Shown here: piece by piece, positions 16,735 through 24,433 of the stretch | Layout: each line of letters opens with the position of its first letter | How positions within the stretch are numbered: the stretch's first letter is position 1 | Origin: Glycomyces sambucus | Lineage (GTDB): Bacteria; Actinomycetota; Actinomycetes; Mycobacteriales; Micromonosporaceae | Assembly (NCBI RefSeq): GCF_900102815.1 | Contig: NZ_FNGF01000001.1 | Coordinates: forward strand, 827,443-891,442 | Direction of reading: 5' to 3' | Length of the DNA stretch: 64,000 nucleotides | Program-made: the position numbers and the translations under genes | Notes under the pieces: model-generated | What the model saw: the letters and a program-made list of their open reading frames with translations, nothing else | What the model was told of the DNA's origin: nothing | Databases searched by the model: none

Positions 16735-18198
16735 ATGAGCAGCGGCGACGAGACCAGCGGCGCGGGGCCCGACGCCGGACTTCCGGAGGCGCCGGCCTCC
16801 GCGGCGGCCGGCGACGAGGGCGCGGCCGAGGGGGACCCCTCCGAACGGACCGAGGGGGATCCCTTCCAGCAGGCCGAGGGGGACCCCTCCCAACGGGCAG
16901 AGCCGGGCGCGATGGTGTTCCTCACCGAGCCGGTGCGGCGCAGGGCGGTCGAGATCGCGGCGGTCGCGATGCCGGGTCTCGCGCCGGGCCGGGTCCCGGC
17001 GCGGTTGCGGCGGTTCCTCAAGTTCAGTCCGGCCAAGCGCGCCAAGCTCGCCAAAGGGGACCTCGCCGCGGCGCTGGACCGGGACGAGGCGTTCCGGGAG
17101 GGCCTGGCGGAGGTGCTGGCGTCGGCGGACTCGCCGCTGATCGGGGTCATCAGCGGCGGCGGCGCGGTGTCGCCGATGGCCGACCCGGTGGAGGTCGCGG
17201 CGCTGACGTACCTGCTGCGGCCCCAGGGCTGGCGGGAGCTCATCGCCTCCGCGGTGGAGGCGATCCCGGAGGCGCCCGAGGCGCCGCCGGCCGCGGCCGG
17301 TCCGGACGAGGCGGGCCGGAAGCGGCTCGCGTCGCTGGAGAAGGAGAACGCGAAGCTGCGCGGGGCGCTGGCCGACCAGCGGGCGGCGGCCGGGACGCTC
17401 CAGGAGGAGCTGCGGCGGGCCCGCCGGGACCTGAAGGACGCGGAGGAGCGGGCCGCGAAGGCGGCCGGGGACCTGGCGGCGGAGAAGGGTCGGCTCAAGC
17501 ACGCCGACACCGAGCGGCGCTCTGAGCGGCGGCGGCTCGAATCCGAAGTGGAGTCGCTGCGGGGGCAGCTCGACCGGGCCCGCAAGGCCGACCGGGAGCA
17601 GGAGCGGCTGGCGTCGTCGCGGCTGTGGCTGCTCATGGAGACGCTTTCGGGCGCGGCCACGGGGCTGCGGCGCGAGCTCGGGCTGGAGCCGGTGGACGAC
17701 CGGCCCGCGGACTACATCGCCGAGGAGTACTGCGACGACCCCGAGGAGCGGCCGTTCGAGGGCTCACGGGGCCTGGAGGGGACCGACCCGCAGCGCCTGG
17801 ACCACCTCCTGTCGCTGCCGAACCCGCACCTCATCGTGGACGGGTACAACGTGACGATCTCGGCGTGGGGCGAGACGCTGACGCTGGAGCAGCAGCGCAA
17901 CCGGCTCGTGCACGGCCTGGGCACGGTGGCGGCGCAGACGAACGCGGAGATCACGGTGGTCTTCGACGGCGCCGACGCGATCTTCGGCGCGAAGCCGTCG
18001 GCGCGGGGCGTGCGGGTGCTGTTCAGCGCGAAGGGGCAGATCGCGGACGACGTGGTCGTGGAGCTGGCGCGGGTCGAGCCCGAGGGCCGGCCGGTGGTCG
18101 TGGTGTCCTCGGACCAGGAGGTCGCCGACCGGGTGCGCCGCGAGGGCGCCTACCCGGTGCCGTCGCCGGTCCTGGTCCGGTGGCTCCAGCGGATCTGA
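16735..18198 (+). CDS. NYN-domain (YacP-like) putative RNA-binding/ribonuclease protein
   Basis: The 487-residue protein has a disordered acidic N-terminus containing three copies of an 8-residue unit (EGDPSERT, EGDPFQQA, EGDPSQRA). A conserved alpha-helical region and a long coiled coil (about residues 195-300, rich in E/K/R/L heptads) follow. The C-terminal NYN/PIN-like domain (about 365-487) has LIVDGYNVT, the VFDGAD acidic residues and ADDVVVELA, matching the metal-binding aspartates of this nuclease fold. The ATG at 16735 is 6 nt after an in-frame GTG (16729), so either could be the start. It converges with the RDD gene, with only 9 nt between the stops. Confidence 0.8.
   Translation: MSSGDETSGAGPDAGLPEAPASAAAGDEGAAEGDPSERTEGDPFQQAEGDPSQRAEPGAMVFLTEPVRRRAVEIAAVAMPGLAPGRVPARLRRFLKFSPAKRAKLAKGDLAAALDRDEAFREGLAEVLASADSPLIGVISGGGAVSPMADPVEVAALTYLLRPQGWRELIASAVEAIPEAPEAPPAAAGPDEAGRKRLASLEKENAKLRGALADQRAAAGTLQEELRRARRDLKDAEERAAKAAGDLAAEKGRLKHADTERRSERRRLESEVESLRGQLDRARKADREQERLASSRLWLLMETLSGAATGLRRELGLEPVDDRPADYIAEEYCDDPEERPFEGSRGLEGTDPQRLDHLLSLPNPHLIVDGYNVTISAWGETLTLEQQRNRLVHGLGTVAAQTNAEITVVFDGADAIFGAKPSARGVRVLFSAKGQIADDVVVELARVEPEGRPVVVVSSDQEVADRVRREGAYPVPSPVLVRWLQRI
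16828..16899 (+). repeat. In-frame 24-bp repeat, 3 copies, in the NYN gene
   Basis: Three 24-bp units (16828-16851, 16852-16875, 16876-16899) each begin GAGGGGGA and encode EGDP-containing octapeptides. Confidence 0.9.
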
Positions 18199-18207
18199 CG
18201 CCGGGCC

Positions 18208-18639
18208 CTAGGACGCGGCGGGGACCTTGAGCACGACCGAGCCCGCGGCGAGGTCGTGGAGGCCGCGGTTGTACGGGTGGAAGAACGCGGTCAGGGCCGG
18301 GACCACGAGGGAGAGCAGGAGCGCGCGGAGGATCGAGCGCCACAGCGGCAGCCGCCCGCCGGTGCGGGAGTCCACGCAGGCGATCTTCATGACGGCCATG
18401 CCGAGCGTCTGGGTCCCGGCGGTGAGGGCGACGGCCGTGTAGAGCAGGAACAGGCCGGAGGGGAGCACGTCCGCGCCGGCGACCCGCGGGGGTTCGACGC
18501 CCATCCACTGGATCAGGTAGGAGAGCAGGAGGCACGCGACCCAGTCGATCACCAGCGCGACGAAGCGGGCGCTGATCGAGGCGAGGTCCTGCCCGGAGCC
18601 GGTGGATTCGGGGGCCCTGGCACCGCGTTCGCTCGTCAT
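18208..18639 (-). CDS. RDD-family membrane protein
   Basis: The 143-residue inner-membrane protein has an RDD domain: the segment ISARFVALVIDWVACLLL (Arg/Asp pair), a second helix GLFLLYTAVALTAGTQTLGMAVMKI and a third near ILRALLLSLVVPALTAFF. The function of RDD proteins is generally uncertain (transport or proton/sodium handling has been proposed). No Shine-Dalgarno is present; TAGACT lies 6 nt before the ATG, suggesting a leaderless transcript. Confidence 0.85.
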   Translation of the reverse strand: MTSERGARAPESTGSGQDLASISARFVALVIDWVACLLLSYLIQWMGVEPPRVAGADVLPSGLFLLYTAVALTAGTQTLGMAVMKIACVDSRTGGRLPLWRSILRALLLSLVVPALTAFFHPYNRGLHDLAAGSVVLKVPAAS

Positions 18640-18645
18640 GGCGGG

Positions 18646-18651
18646 AGTCTA
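18646..18651 (-). promoter_or_regulatory. -10 box of a leaderless RDD transcript
   Basis: TAGACT on the minus strand is separated from the ATG by 6 nt, so transcription would start at or next to the start codon. Confidence 0.45.
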
Positions 18652-18762
18652 CGGGTCACCCCGGTGGGCGCGGCGTGTGCGCCGTTCAGGTGTGAAACCG
18701 ACCGGATTGCACCGTCCTGAGCTGTGGTTTCTATCGTTCGTGAACAGGCCCGCATTTCGCAA

Positions 18763-18800
18763 GTAACATGCGCGAAACAATTGATTTACGGTGAGGCAAT
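18763..18800 (+). promoter_or_regulatory. Double GlnR box upstream of glnA
   Basis: GTAAC (18763-18767), 6 nt, GAAAC (18774-18778), 6 nt, TTTAC (18785-18789), 6 nt, GCAAT (18796-18800). The first pair matches the actinomycete GlnR consensus gTnAC-n6-GaAAC exactly. The second is a weaker copy in the same phase, reproducing the known a-b-a-b arrangement. It lies about 150 bp before the glnA start, in a 307-bp intergenic region. Confidence 0.75.
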
Positions 18801-18946
18801 TGATCGCGGCTACCGTTCCGCCTAATAAGCTTAGGCGTCGACAGCGAGGTCGGCCCGCCGGTTCGGGCGATCGACGATCCGGGACCCGCTGGGCGGGGCC
18901 GCGCCACGGTCCTCCCGGCAACTCACCTACCGAGAGGAATACCTTC

Positions 18947-20371
18947 GTGTTCTCCAGCCCTGAAGAGCTCCTCGGCTACGTCCGCGACAACGACGTGAAG
19001 TTCATCGACGTCCGCTTCTGCGACCTGCCCGGCGTCATGCAGCACTTCAACATCCCGGCCGCGTCCTTCGACGACGACCTCCTCGAAGAGGGCCTCGCCT
19101 TCGACGGCTCCTCGATCCGCGGCTTCCAGGAGATCCACGAGTCGGACATGCTGCTCCTGCCGGACGTGGCCACCGCCTTCGTCGACCCCTTCCGCGAGCA
19201 GAAGACGCTCGCCCTGAACTTCTTCGTGCACGACCCCTTCACCCGCGAGGCGTACAGCCGCGACCCGCGCAACGTCGCCAAGAAGGCCGAGCAGTACCTG
19301 GCCGGCTCCGGCATCGCCGACACCGCGTACTTCGGCGCCGAGGCCGAGTTCTACATCTTCGACTCGATCCGCTTCGACCAGACCGCGAACCAGGCGTTCT
19401 ACGAGATCGACTCCGTCGAGGGCGCCTGGAACACCGGCGCCGACGAGCCCGGCGGGAACCTCGGCTACAAGCCGCGCCACAAGGGCGGGTACTTCCCGGT
19501 CGGCCCCGTCGACCACTTCGCGGACCTGCGCGACCGCATGGTCACCAACCTCATCGAGGGCGGCCTCACCATCGAGCGCGCCCACCACGAGGTCGGCACC
19601 GCGGGCCAGTCGGAGATCAACTACCGCTTCGACACGCTGCTGCACTCCGGCGACGACGTGCAGAAGTTCAAGTACATCATCAAGAACACCGCCACCCAGG
19701 CCGGCAAGACGGTGACGTTCATGCCCAAGCCCCTGTTCGGCGACAACGGCTCGGGCATGCACACCCACCAGTCGCTGTGGGCCAACGGCGACCCGCTGTT
19801 CTACGACGAGACCGGCTACGCCGGCCTCTCGGACACCGCGCGCCACTACATCGGCGGCCTGCTCCGGCACGCCCCGAGCCTCCTCGCCTTCACGAACCCG
19901 TCGGTGAACTCCTACCGCCGCCTCGTGCCGGGCTTCGAGGCCCCCGTGAACCTCGTGTACTCGCAGCGCAACCGCTCCGCGTGCACCCGCATCCCGGTCA
20001 CCGGCTCCAACGCCAAGGCCAAGCGCGTCGAGTTCCGCGTGCCGGACCCGTCGAGCAACCCGTACCTGGCGTTCTCCGCCATGCTCATGGCGGGCCTGGA
20101 CGGCATCAAGAACAAGATCGAACCGCCGGCGCCGGTCGACAAGGACCTGTACGAGCTCGGCCCGGAGGAGTACGGCGACATCCAGCAGGTCCCCGGCTCC
20201 CTCGACGCGGTGCTCGACAACCTCGAGGCCGACCACGACTTCCTCACCGAGGGCGGCGTGTTCACGCCCGACCTCATCGAGACGTGGATCAGCTACAAGC
20301 GCGAGAACGAGATCGACCCGATCCGCCTCCGCCCGACCCCGCACGAGTTCGATCTGTACTACGAGGTGTAG
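18947..20371 (+). CDS. glnA: Glutamine synthetase type I
   Basis: GlnA makes glutamine from glutamate, ammonia and ATP as a cytosolic dodecamer. At 474 residues it has the standard GSI length. Motifs include [19 protein letters not shown] (metal site), [16 protein letters not shown], the ATP loop [18 protein letters not shown] and the adenylylation loop [10 protein letters not shown] with Tyr402 (equivalent to E. coli Tyr397), so control by adenylyltransferase is expected. The GTG start follows GAGAGGA. An in-frame extension to 18791 lacks similarity. A double GlnR box upstream indicates nitrogen control. Confidence 0.97.
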   Translation: MFSSPEELLGYVRDNDVKFIDVRFCDLPGVMQHFNIPAASFDDDLLEEGLAFDGSSIRGFQEIHESDMLLLPDVATAFVDPFREQKTLALNFFVHDPFTREAYSRDPRNVAKKAEQYLAGSGIADTAYFGAEAEFYIFDSIRFDQTANQAFYEIDSVEGAWNTGADEPGGNLGYKPRHKGGYFPVGPVDHFADLRDRMVTNLIEGGLTIERAHHEVGTAGQSEINYRFDTLLHSGDDVQKFKYIIKNTATQAGKTVTFMPKPLFGDNGSGMHTHQSLWANGDPLFYDETGYAGLSDTARHYIGGLLRHAPSLLAFTNPSVNSYRRLVPGFEAPVNLVYSQRNRSACTRIPVTGSNAKAKRVEFRVPDPSSNPYLAFSAMLMAGLDGIKNKIEPPAPVDKDLYELGPEEYGDIQQVPGSLDAVLDNLEADHDFLTEGGVFTPDLIETWISYKRENEIDPIRLRPTPHEFDLYYEV

Positions 20372-20418
20372 CGACAGCTCAGGCCACGAGGTCTGAACCG
20401 TTGTCAGACAACGTGCTC

Positions 20419-20454
20419 CAAGGGCGCGTCCGGCTCCGGCCGGGCGCGCCCTTG
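20419..20454 (+). terminator. glnA terminator
   Basis: A stem of CAAGGGCGCG (20419-20428) with CGCGCCCTTG (20445-20454) is extended by inner CCGG pairing and lies 48 nt after the stop codon. Confidence 0.7.
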
Positions 20455-20489
20455 AACGTTTGTTCAGAGGACCGCGGGCGGGGCATACT
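20454..20489 (+). promoter_or_regulatory. azlC promoter with overlapping GAAC-N4-GTTC palindrome
   Basis: GAACGTTTGTTC (20454-20465) has the GAAC-N4-GTTC core of actinobacterial LexA (SOS) boxes and overlaps a possible -35 TTGTTC (20460-20465). A -10-like CATACT (20484-20489) follows after 18 bp and sits 6 nt before the ATG, consistent with a leaderless mRNA. The LexA reading is weak because only the core matches. Confidence 0.35.
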
Positions 20490-20495
20490 TCGGCG

Positions 20496-21194
20496 ATGCC
20501 CATCGCTTTCACCAAGCACCTCGACCGGCCGCTGCTGCGCGACATCGCCGCGCTCGCCGCCGGGATCCTCATCGTCGGCCTCTCGTTCGGGGCCATCGCC
20601 ACCTCGCAGGGCGTCCCCTGGTGGCAGTCGACGGCGATGTCCCTCTTCGTGTTCGCCGGGGCGTCCCAGTTCGCGACGATGGGGATCATGACCGCGGGCG
20701 GCGGCCTCGTGGCCGGGGTCGCGGCCGGCCTGATCCTCAACCTGCGGCACGTCCCGTACGGGATGGCCGTCGGCGGCGTGTACTGGACCAGCCTGCGCGC
20801 CAAGATCATCGGCACGCACCTGCTCACCGACCAGTCGACCGCGTTCGCCCTCGCCGCGGGCGACGACGCCCGCAAGGCGAGGCAGACCTACTGGACCGTG
20901 GCCGTGAGCCTGTTCCTGGTCTGGAACGCCGGGACCGTGATCGGCGCGTTCGCGGGGCAGCTCGTCGCCGACCCCGCCGTGCTGGGCCTCGACGCCGCGC
21001 TCCCGGCGATCCTGCTGGCGCTGGTCATGCCGGGTCTCAAGGACCGGCGGACGATCGCGGCGGGCCTGCTGGGCACCGCCGTCGCGCTCGCCGCGAGCTT
21101 CTTCCTGCCCGCGGGGGTGCCGGTGCTGCTGGCGCTGGTCGGCCTCGTCGTGATGTGGAAGGGCGCCGATGGGAAGCGGGAGGAGCGGGCATGA
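20496..21194 (+). CDS. azlC: AzlC-family branched-chain amino-acid exporter, large subunit
   Basis: The 232-residue permease has several hydrophobic segments and the AzlC signature regions (GLSFGAIATSQGVPWWQS, FAGASQFATMGI, LNLRHVPYGMA). With AzlD it forms a two-subunit exporter of branched-chain amino acids. The ATG at 20496 has no Shine-Dalgarno, but CATACT sits 6 nt upstream; an earlier in-frame ATG at 20460 is less likely. The stop overlaps the azlD start (ATGA). Confidence 0.9.
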   Translation: MPIAFTKHLDRPLLRDIAALAAGILIVGLSFGAIATSQGVPWWQSTAMSLFVFAGASQFATMGIMTAGGGLVAGVAAGLILNLRHVPYGMAVGGVYWTSLRAKIIGTHLLTDQSTAFALAAGDDARKARQTYWTVAVSLFLVWNAGTVIGAFAGQLVADPAVLGLDAALPAILLALVMPGLKDRRTIAAGLLGTAVALAASFFLPAGVPVLLALVGLVVMWKGADGKREERA

Positions 21195-21502
21195 CGATGT
21201 TCATCGCGATCATGGTGCTCGCCGCCGGGACGTTCCTCATCCGGCTCTCGGGCCCGCTCCTGCGCGAGCGCATCAGCCTGTCCCCGTACGCCGAGACGCT
21301 GCTCAAGACCGGGGCCACGGTGGTGCTCCTGGCCCTGGTCGCCACGTCGGCCTTCGTGGTCGACGGCGCGTGGGCGGGCTGGGCGCTGCCCGCCGGCGTC
21401 CTCGTCGGCGGCGTCCTCGCCTGGCGCCGTGCGCCGCTGGCCCTCGTCGTGGTCGCGGCGGCGGCGACCACCGCGCTGCTGCGGCTCGCCGGCGTCGCTT
21501 GA
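21191..21502 (+). CDS. azlD: AzlD-family branched-chain amino-acid exporter, small subunit
   Basis: The 103-residue partner of AzlC has about four short hydrophobic segments (MFIAIMVLAAGTFLIRLSGP, LLKTGATVVLLALVATSAF, WAGWALPAGVLVGGVLAW and a C-terminal one). The order and overlap (ATG inside the azlC stop) are typical of azlCD operons. The strong hairpin downstream ends the unit. Confidence 0.9.
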   Translation: MTMFIAIMVLAAGTFLIRLSGPLLRERISLSPYAETLLKTGATVVLLALVATSAFVVDGAWAGWALPAGVLVGGVLAWRRAPLALVVVAAAATTALLRLAGVA

Positions 21503-21572
21503 GCAGCGCCGCCTGAGCGCCGTCAGCCGAGCACCTTCACCTGAGCGCACTCGCCTGGCCCGGAGACGGCCG

Positions 21573-21604
21573 AGGGGCCCCGCAGCTTCCGCTGCGGGGC
21601 CCCT
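21573..21604. terminator. Bidirectional terminator between azlD and the LPXTG gene
   Basis: A perfect 14-bp stem (AGGGGCCCCGCAGC at 21573-21586, complement at 21591-21604) has a 4-nt loop. Confidence 0.85.
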
Positions 21605-21648
21605 GACCTGTTCAGCTACTACCGGAGTCCGTACCCCTCAGGGTGTGA

Positions 21649-22734
21649 CTACCAGTCCTGGGCGGCGCGGCGGCGACGCATCAGGAAGAAGATCACGCCG
21701 GCGGCCACGATGAGGGCGGCGGCCGAGGAGATCATGATGGTCAGCGAGCTACCGGTCTTGGGGAGCTCGGGCTTGGGCGACGGGGACTCGCTGGGGGTCT
21801 CCGGCGGGCAGGGGTACCACGGGGTCTCACCGGAGATGAAGTCCTTGTCGGTGTAGATCTCGTAGTAGACCCAGAACTCCTCCGACTGCGCCGGGAAGTT
21901 CACGGTGTCGGTGCCGCCCGCGGCGACGGTGACCTCGAACTCTTCCTCGGTGGCGTAGTTGTAGAAGTAGAACGTGGTGTCCTCGCCGTCCTCAGGGACG
22001 GTGAGGGTGAAGGTCAGGCCGTCGACGCAGCTGGACTCGACAGCGGCGTAGTGGCACAGCGGGTTGTCGATCCACTCGAAGGTGTCGTACAGCTCGCCGT
22101 CGACCGAGATCGTGACGGTGAGGCCCGCCTCGGGGTCGGTGACCTCGAAGTAGTTGTAGTAGTCCTCGCCGACCGCGGGGGTCACGGTCTCGGAGAAGCC
22201 GTCGCTGGTCTCGATCGTGAACTCGGAGAGCACTTCTTCGCTCTCGTTCCACGCCCAGACGTTGATGCCGAAGCAGTCGGTGTAGACGTCGACGTAGCCC
22301 TGCGGGGTGGGCTCTTCGGCCTCGCAGCCGCCCTCGGGGGCGGGCACGTACGCGGAGGAGGTGTTGGTGTTGCCGTTGTCCCACACCGCGTCGATGGTGA
22401 TCGACGCACCGGTCACGTCGGCGGCGAAGTCCTGGCTGCCTTCGAGGTACTCACCGGTGGAGGGGTGCGGAAGGATGGCGCCTTCGACGATCTCGGTGCC
22501 CTCGTTGAAGGACCCGTCGACCGTGATCGTGTCGATCGAGCCTTCGATGTCGCCCTGCGAGTTCCAGTCGGTGACCTGCCAGGTGACGGTCCAGCCGCCC
22601 TCCGGGAGACACTCGGTGATGCCCTCGATCTCGACGTGGTGGGCTTGGGCTGCGGAGGCGAAGGTGACCGCTCCGGCGAGGCCCAGGACGGCGCTGCCGG
22701 CCAGTCCGAGCACCCGCTTGAGGGTACGGTTCAT
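21649..22734 (-). CDS. LPXTG-anchored acidic cell-surface protein
   Basis: The 361-residue exported protein has a signal peptide (MNRTLKRVLGLAGSAVLGLAG, cleavage near AQA-HH). The body is acidic and Thr/Glu-rich with at least two repeated Ig-like units (each with a Cys such as ITECLPEGG, YTDCFGINV, ESSCVDGL). A short Pro/Ser linker leads to LPKTG near residue 323, a hydrophobic helix and the RRRR tail. This is a complete sortase cell-wall sorting signal. No sortase gene is in the window. AGGAGAG lies directly before the ATG. The role is unknown; adhesion or surface structure is possible. Confidence 0.85.
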   Translation of the reverse strand: MNRTLKRVLGLAGSAVLGLAGAVTFASAAQAHHVEIEGITECLPEGGWTVTWQVTDWNSQGDIEGSIDTITVDGSFNEGTEIVEGAILPHPSTGEYLEGSQDFAADVTGASITIDAVWDNGNTNTSSAYVPAPEGGCEAEEPTPQGYVDVYTDCFGINVWAWNESEEVLSEFTIETSDGFSETVTPAVGEDYYNYFEVTDPEAGLTVTISVDGELYDTFEWIDNPLCHYAAVESSCVDGLTFTLTVPEDGEDTTFYFYNYATEEEFEVTVAAGGTDTVNFPAQSEEFWVYYEIYTDKDFISGETPWYPCPPETPSESPSPKPELPKTGSSLTIMISSAAALIVAAGVIFFLMRRRRAAQDW

Positions 22735-22934
22735 GTCTCTCCTAAGTAGATGACTGTTGGGTTGGGGGGAATCGGGGCGCCGGCGGTCAGGGGGTTAGCT
22801 CCGACCGGTCCGGGCACCGTACCAAATGAGACACGCCCCGAGGTGAAGAAGGGTCGCATAACAATCGGGTAACGGAAGGGCCGTCACCTGCTGCGACGCG
22901 GCCGATCCGGACCGTCGGTGAAATGCCCGGCGGA

Positions 22935-24128
22935 TCAGGCGAAAGCAGCGCGGCCGGGCCCCGAGGGGACCCGGCCGCGTTCTGAGCGCGATGGGGCGGT
23001 CACACCGGTACGGCGCGGCCGTTCGGATAACGCTTCGCCGGCGTCGATCTGCTCCTCGGTGAGGTATTCGCTCTCGACGATCACTTCGACGTAGTTCTCG
23101 GCGGTCACGTCGACCGGGTCGAGCAGCAGCGAGGGCACGAACTTGAAGCCGTTGTCGTAGGTCCCGAGGTCGTTGACCTCGGGCTCGCCGCCGCCGACCA
23201 GGGCCTCGACCATGTCGGTCACGGTGGACGCGAGCAGGCGGGTGTCCTTGAAGACCGTCTCGGTCTGGCCGGTGCCGTCCTTGATCGCCTTGATCGACGC
23301 GGCCTCGGCGTCCTGGCCCGTGACCACGGGGAAGTCGTCGGTGCCGGGCTCGTAGTCGGCGTCGACCAGGGCCTGGACCACGCCGCGGCTGATGCCGTCG
23401 TAGGGCGAGAGCACCGCGTGGAGTTCGAGGTCGTCGTAGAAGTCGGCCAGGAGCGTGTTCATGCGCTCCATGGCGACGTCGCCGCTCCAGCCCGCGGTCG
23501 AGGTCGGGCTCTGCTCGGTCTGGCCCGAGGGGATGACGATCTTGCCGTCGTAGATGAAGCTCTCGAAGGTGTCGAGGCCGCCCATGAAGAAGTACTGGGA
23601 GTTGTTGTCGCCCAAGTCACCTGAGAAGATCTCGACGTTGAACGGGCCCGGGTTCTCGCGCATCCCGAGCCGGTCGATGATGTGGTTCGCCTGGAGCACG
23701 CCGACCTGGTAGTTGTTGAACGAGGCGTAGTAGTCCACGTCCGGGGTCTCGAGGATGAGGCGGTCGTAGGAGATCACGATGACGCCCTTGTCCTTCGCGT
23801 CGGCGAGGACCTGGCCGAGGGACTTGTTGTCGATCGCGGCGATGATGAGGAACTCCACGCCTTCGTCGACCATCGACTGGATCTGGGAGATCTGGTCTTC
23901 GACGACGTCCTTGGCGTTGTGGTGGATGACGTCGTAGCCGAGCCCCTTGAGGTTGTCCTCCAGCGCCTTGCCCTCGATCACCCACCGCTCCGAGGTGTCC
24001 GTGGGCATCGAGATGCCGGTGAAGCCGGTGAGCTCTGGACCGTCATCACCACCCACGCCGCATCCGGCCAGCGACACCGCTGCGACACCCGCCGATCCGT
24101 AGAGCAGGCCACGACGACTGAGGTACAT
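22935..24128 (-). CDS. ChvE-like sugar ABC transporter substrate-binding lipoprotein (C-terminal read-through)
   Basis: The 397-residue solute-binding protein is of the ribose/multiple-sugar type (ChvE group). The N-terminus SRRGLLYGSAGVAAVSLAGC combines a twin-arginine motif and a lipobox (Cys23), so it is probably a Tat-exported lipoprotein. Family features are GISMPTDTSERW, VEFLIIAAIDNKSL, ISYDRLI and LSPYDGISRGV. The normal fold ends near EYLTEEQI; the last 30 or so residues are Arg/Pro-rich, and their codons contain a strong terminator hairpin. AAGGAG precedes the ATG at 24128. No permease or ATPase gene is nearby, so it is an orphan. Confidence 0.85.
   Translation of the reverse strand: MYLSRRGLLYGSAGVAAVSLAGCGVGGDDGPELTGFTGISMPTDTSERWVIEGKALEDNLKGLGYDVIHHNAKDVVEDQISQIQSMVDEGVEFLIIAAIDNKSLGQVLADAKDKGVIVISYDRLILETPDVDYYASFNNYQVGVLQANHIIDRLGMRENPGPFNVEIFSGDLGDNNSQYFFMGGLDTFESFIYDGKIVIPSGQTEQSPTSTAGWSGDVAMERMNTLLADFYDDLELHAVLSPYDGISRGVVQALVDADYEPGTDDFPVVTGQDAEAASIKAIKDGTGQTETVFKDTRLLASTVTDMVEALVGGGEPEVNDLGTYDNGFKFVPSLLLDPVDVTAENYVEVIVESEYLTEEQIDAGEALSERPRRTGVTAPSRSERGRVPSGPGRAAFA
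22949..22979 (-). terminator. Terminator hairpin inside the 3' end of the sugar-binding-protein gene
   Basis: CGCGGCCGGG (22949-22958) pairs with CCCGGCCGCG (22970-22979), and CCCC/GGGG continue the stem inward, giving 14 bp with one bulge. The hairpin ends before the stop codon at 22935-22937, so it is embedded in the annotated coding sequence. Confidence 0.75.
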
Positions 24129-24194
24129 AAGGGTGGTACTCCTTCGTACACGAGAGGGGTTGACATCACCCCCGAAACTAACACGGCCAAAAAG

Positions 24195-24305
24195 CGACAA
24201 CCGGGTCTATCCGTGATGGAACCGTGTCCTGAACTGGGCAGAAACCAGGACCAGAGCCATATTACGACTCGATGGTGAAGAAGTTTCGACACCCGGTTGT
24301 CGTAA
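24195..24305. repeat. Nested inverted repeats between the sugar-binding-protein and MBL genes
   Basis: CGACAACCGGGT (24195-24206) and its exact complement (24291-24302) are separated by 84 bp. A second pair, ATTACGAC (24260-24267) and GTCGTAAT (24298-24305), overlaps the right arm. They lie in the 305-bp divergent intergenic region. Confidence 0.7.
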
Positions 24306-24433
24306 TTCGGAAATGCCTCCCGCCGAAGGTAGAACGAGCACGGAGAGCGATCTCCGGCGCCCCCTCCCCCGAGGGAGCCGCATCGCTCGTCCGGGACCGG
24401 CGCGCGGGGCGGCGTCCGCATACCATTGCGCAC

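Noticed and set aside
24195..24302. Small transposable element (MITE) bounded by 12-bp inverted repeats
   Set aside because: The flanks show no target-site duplication and the interior has no second copy in the window, so paired operators or an RNA stem is more likely.
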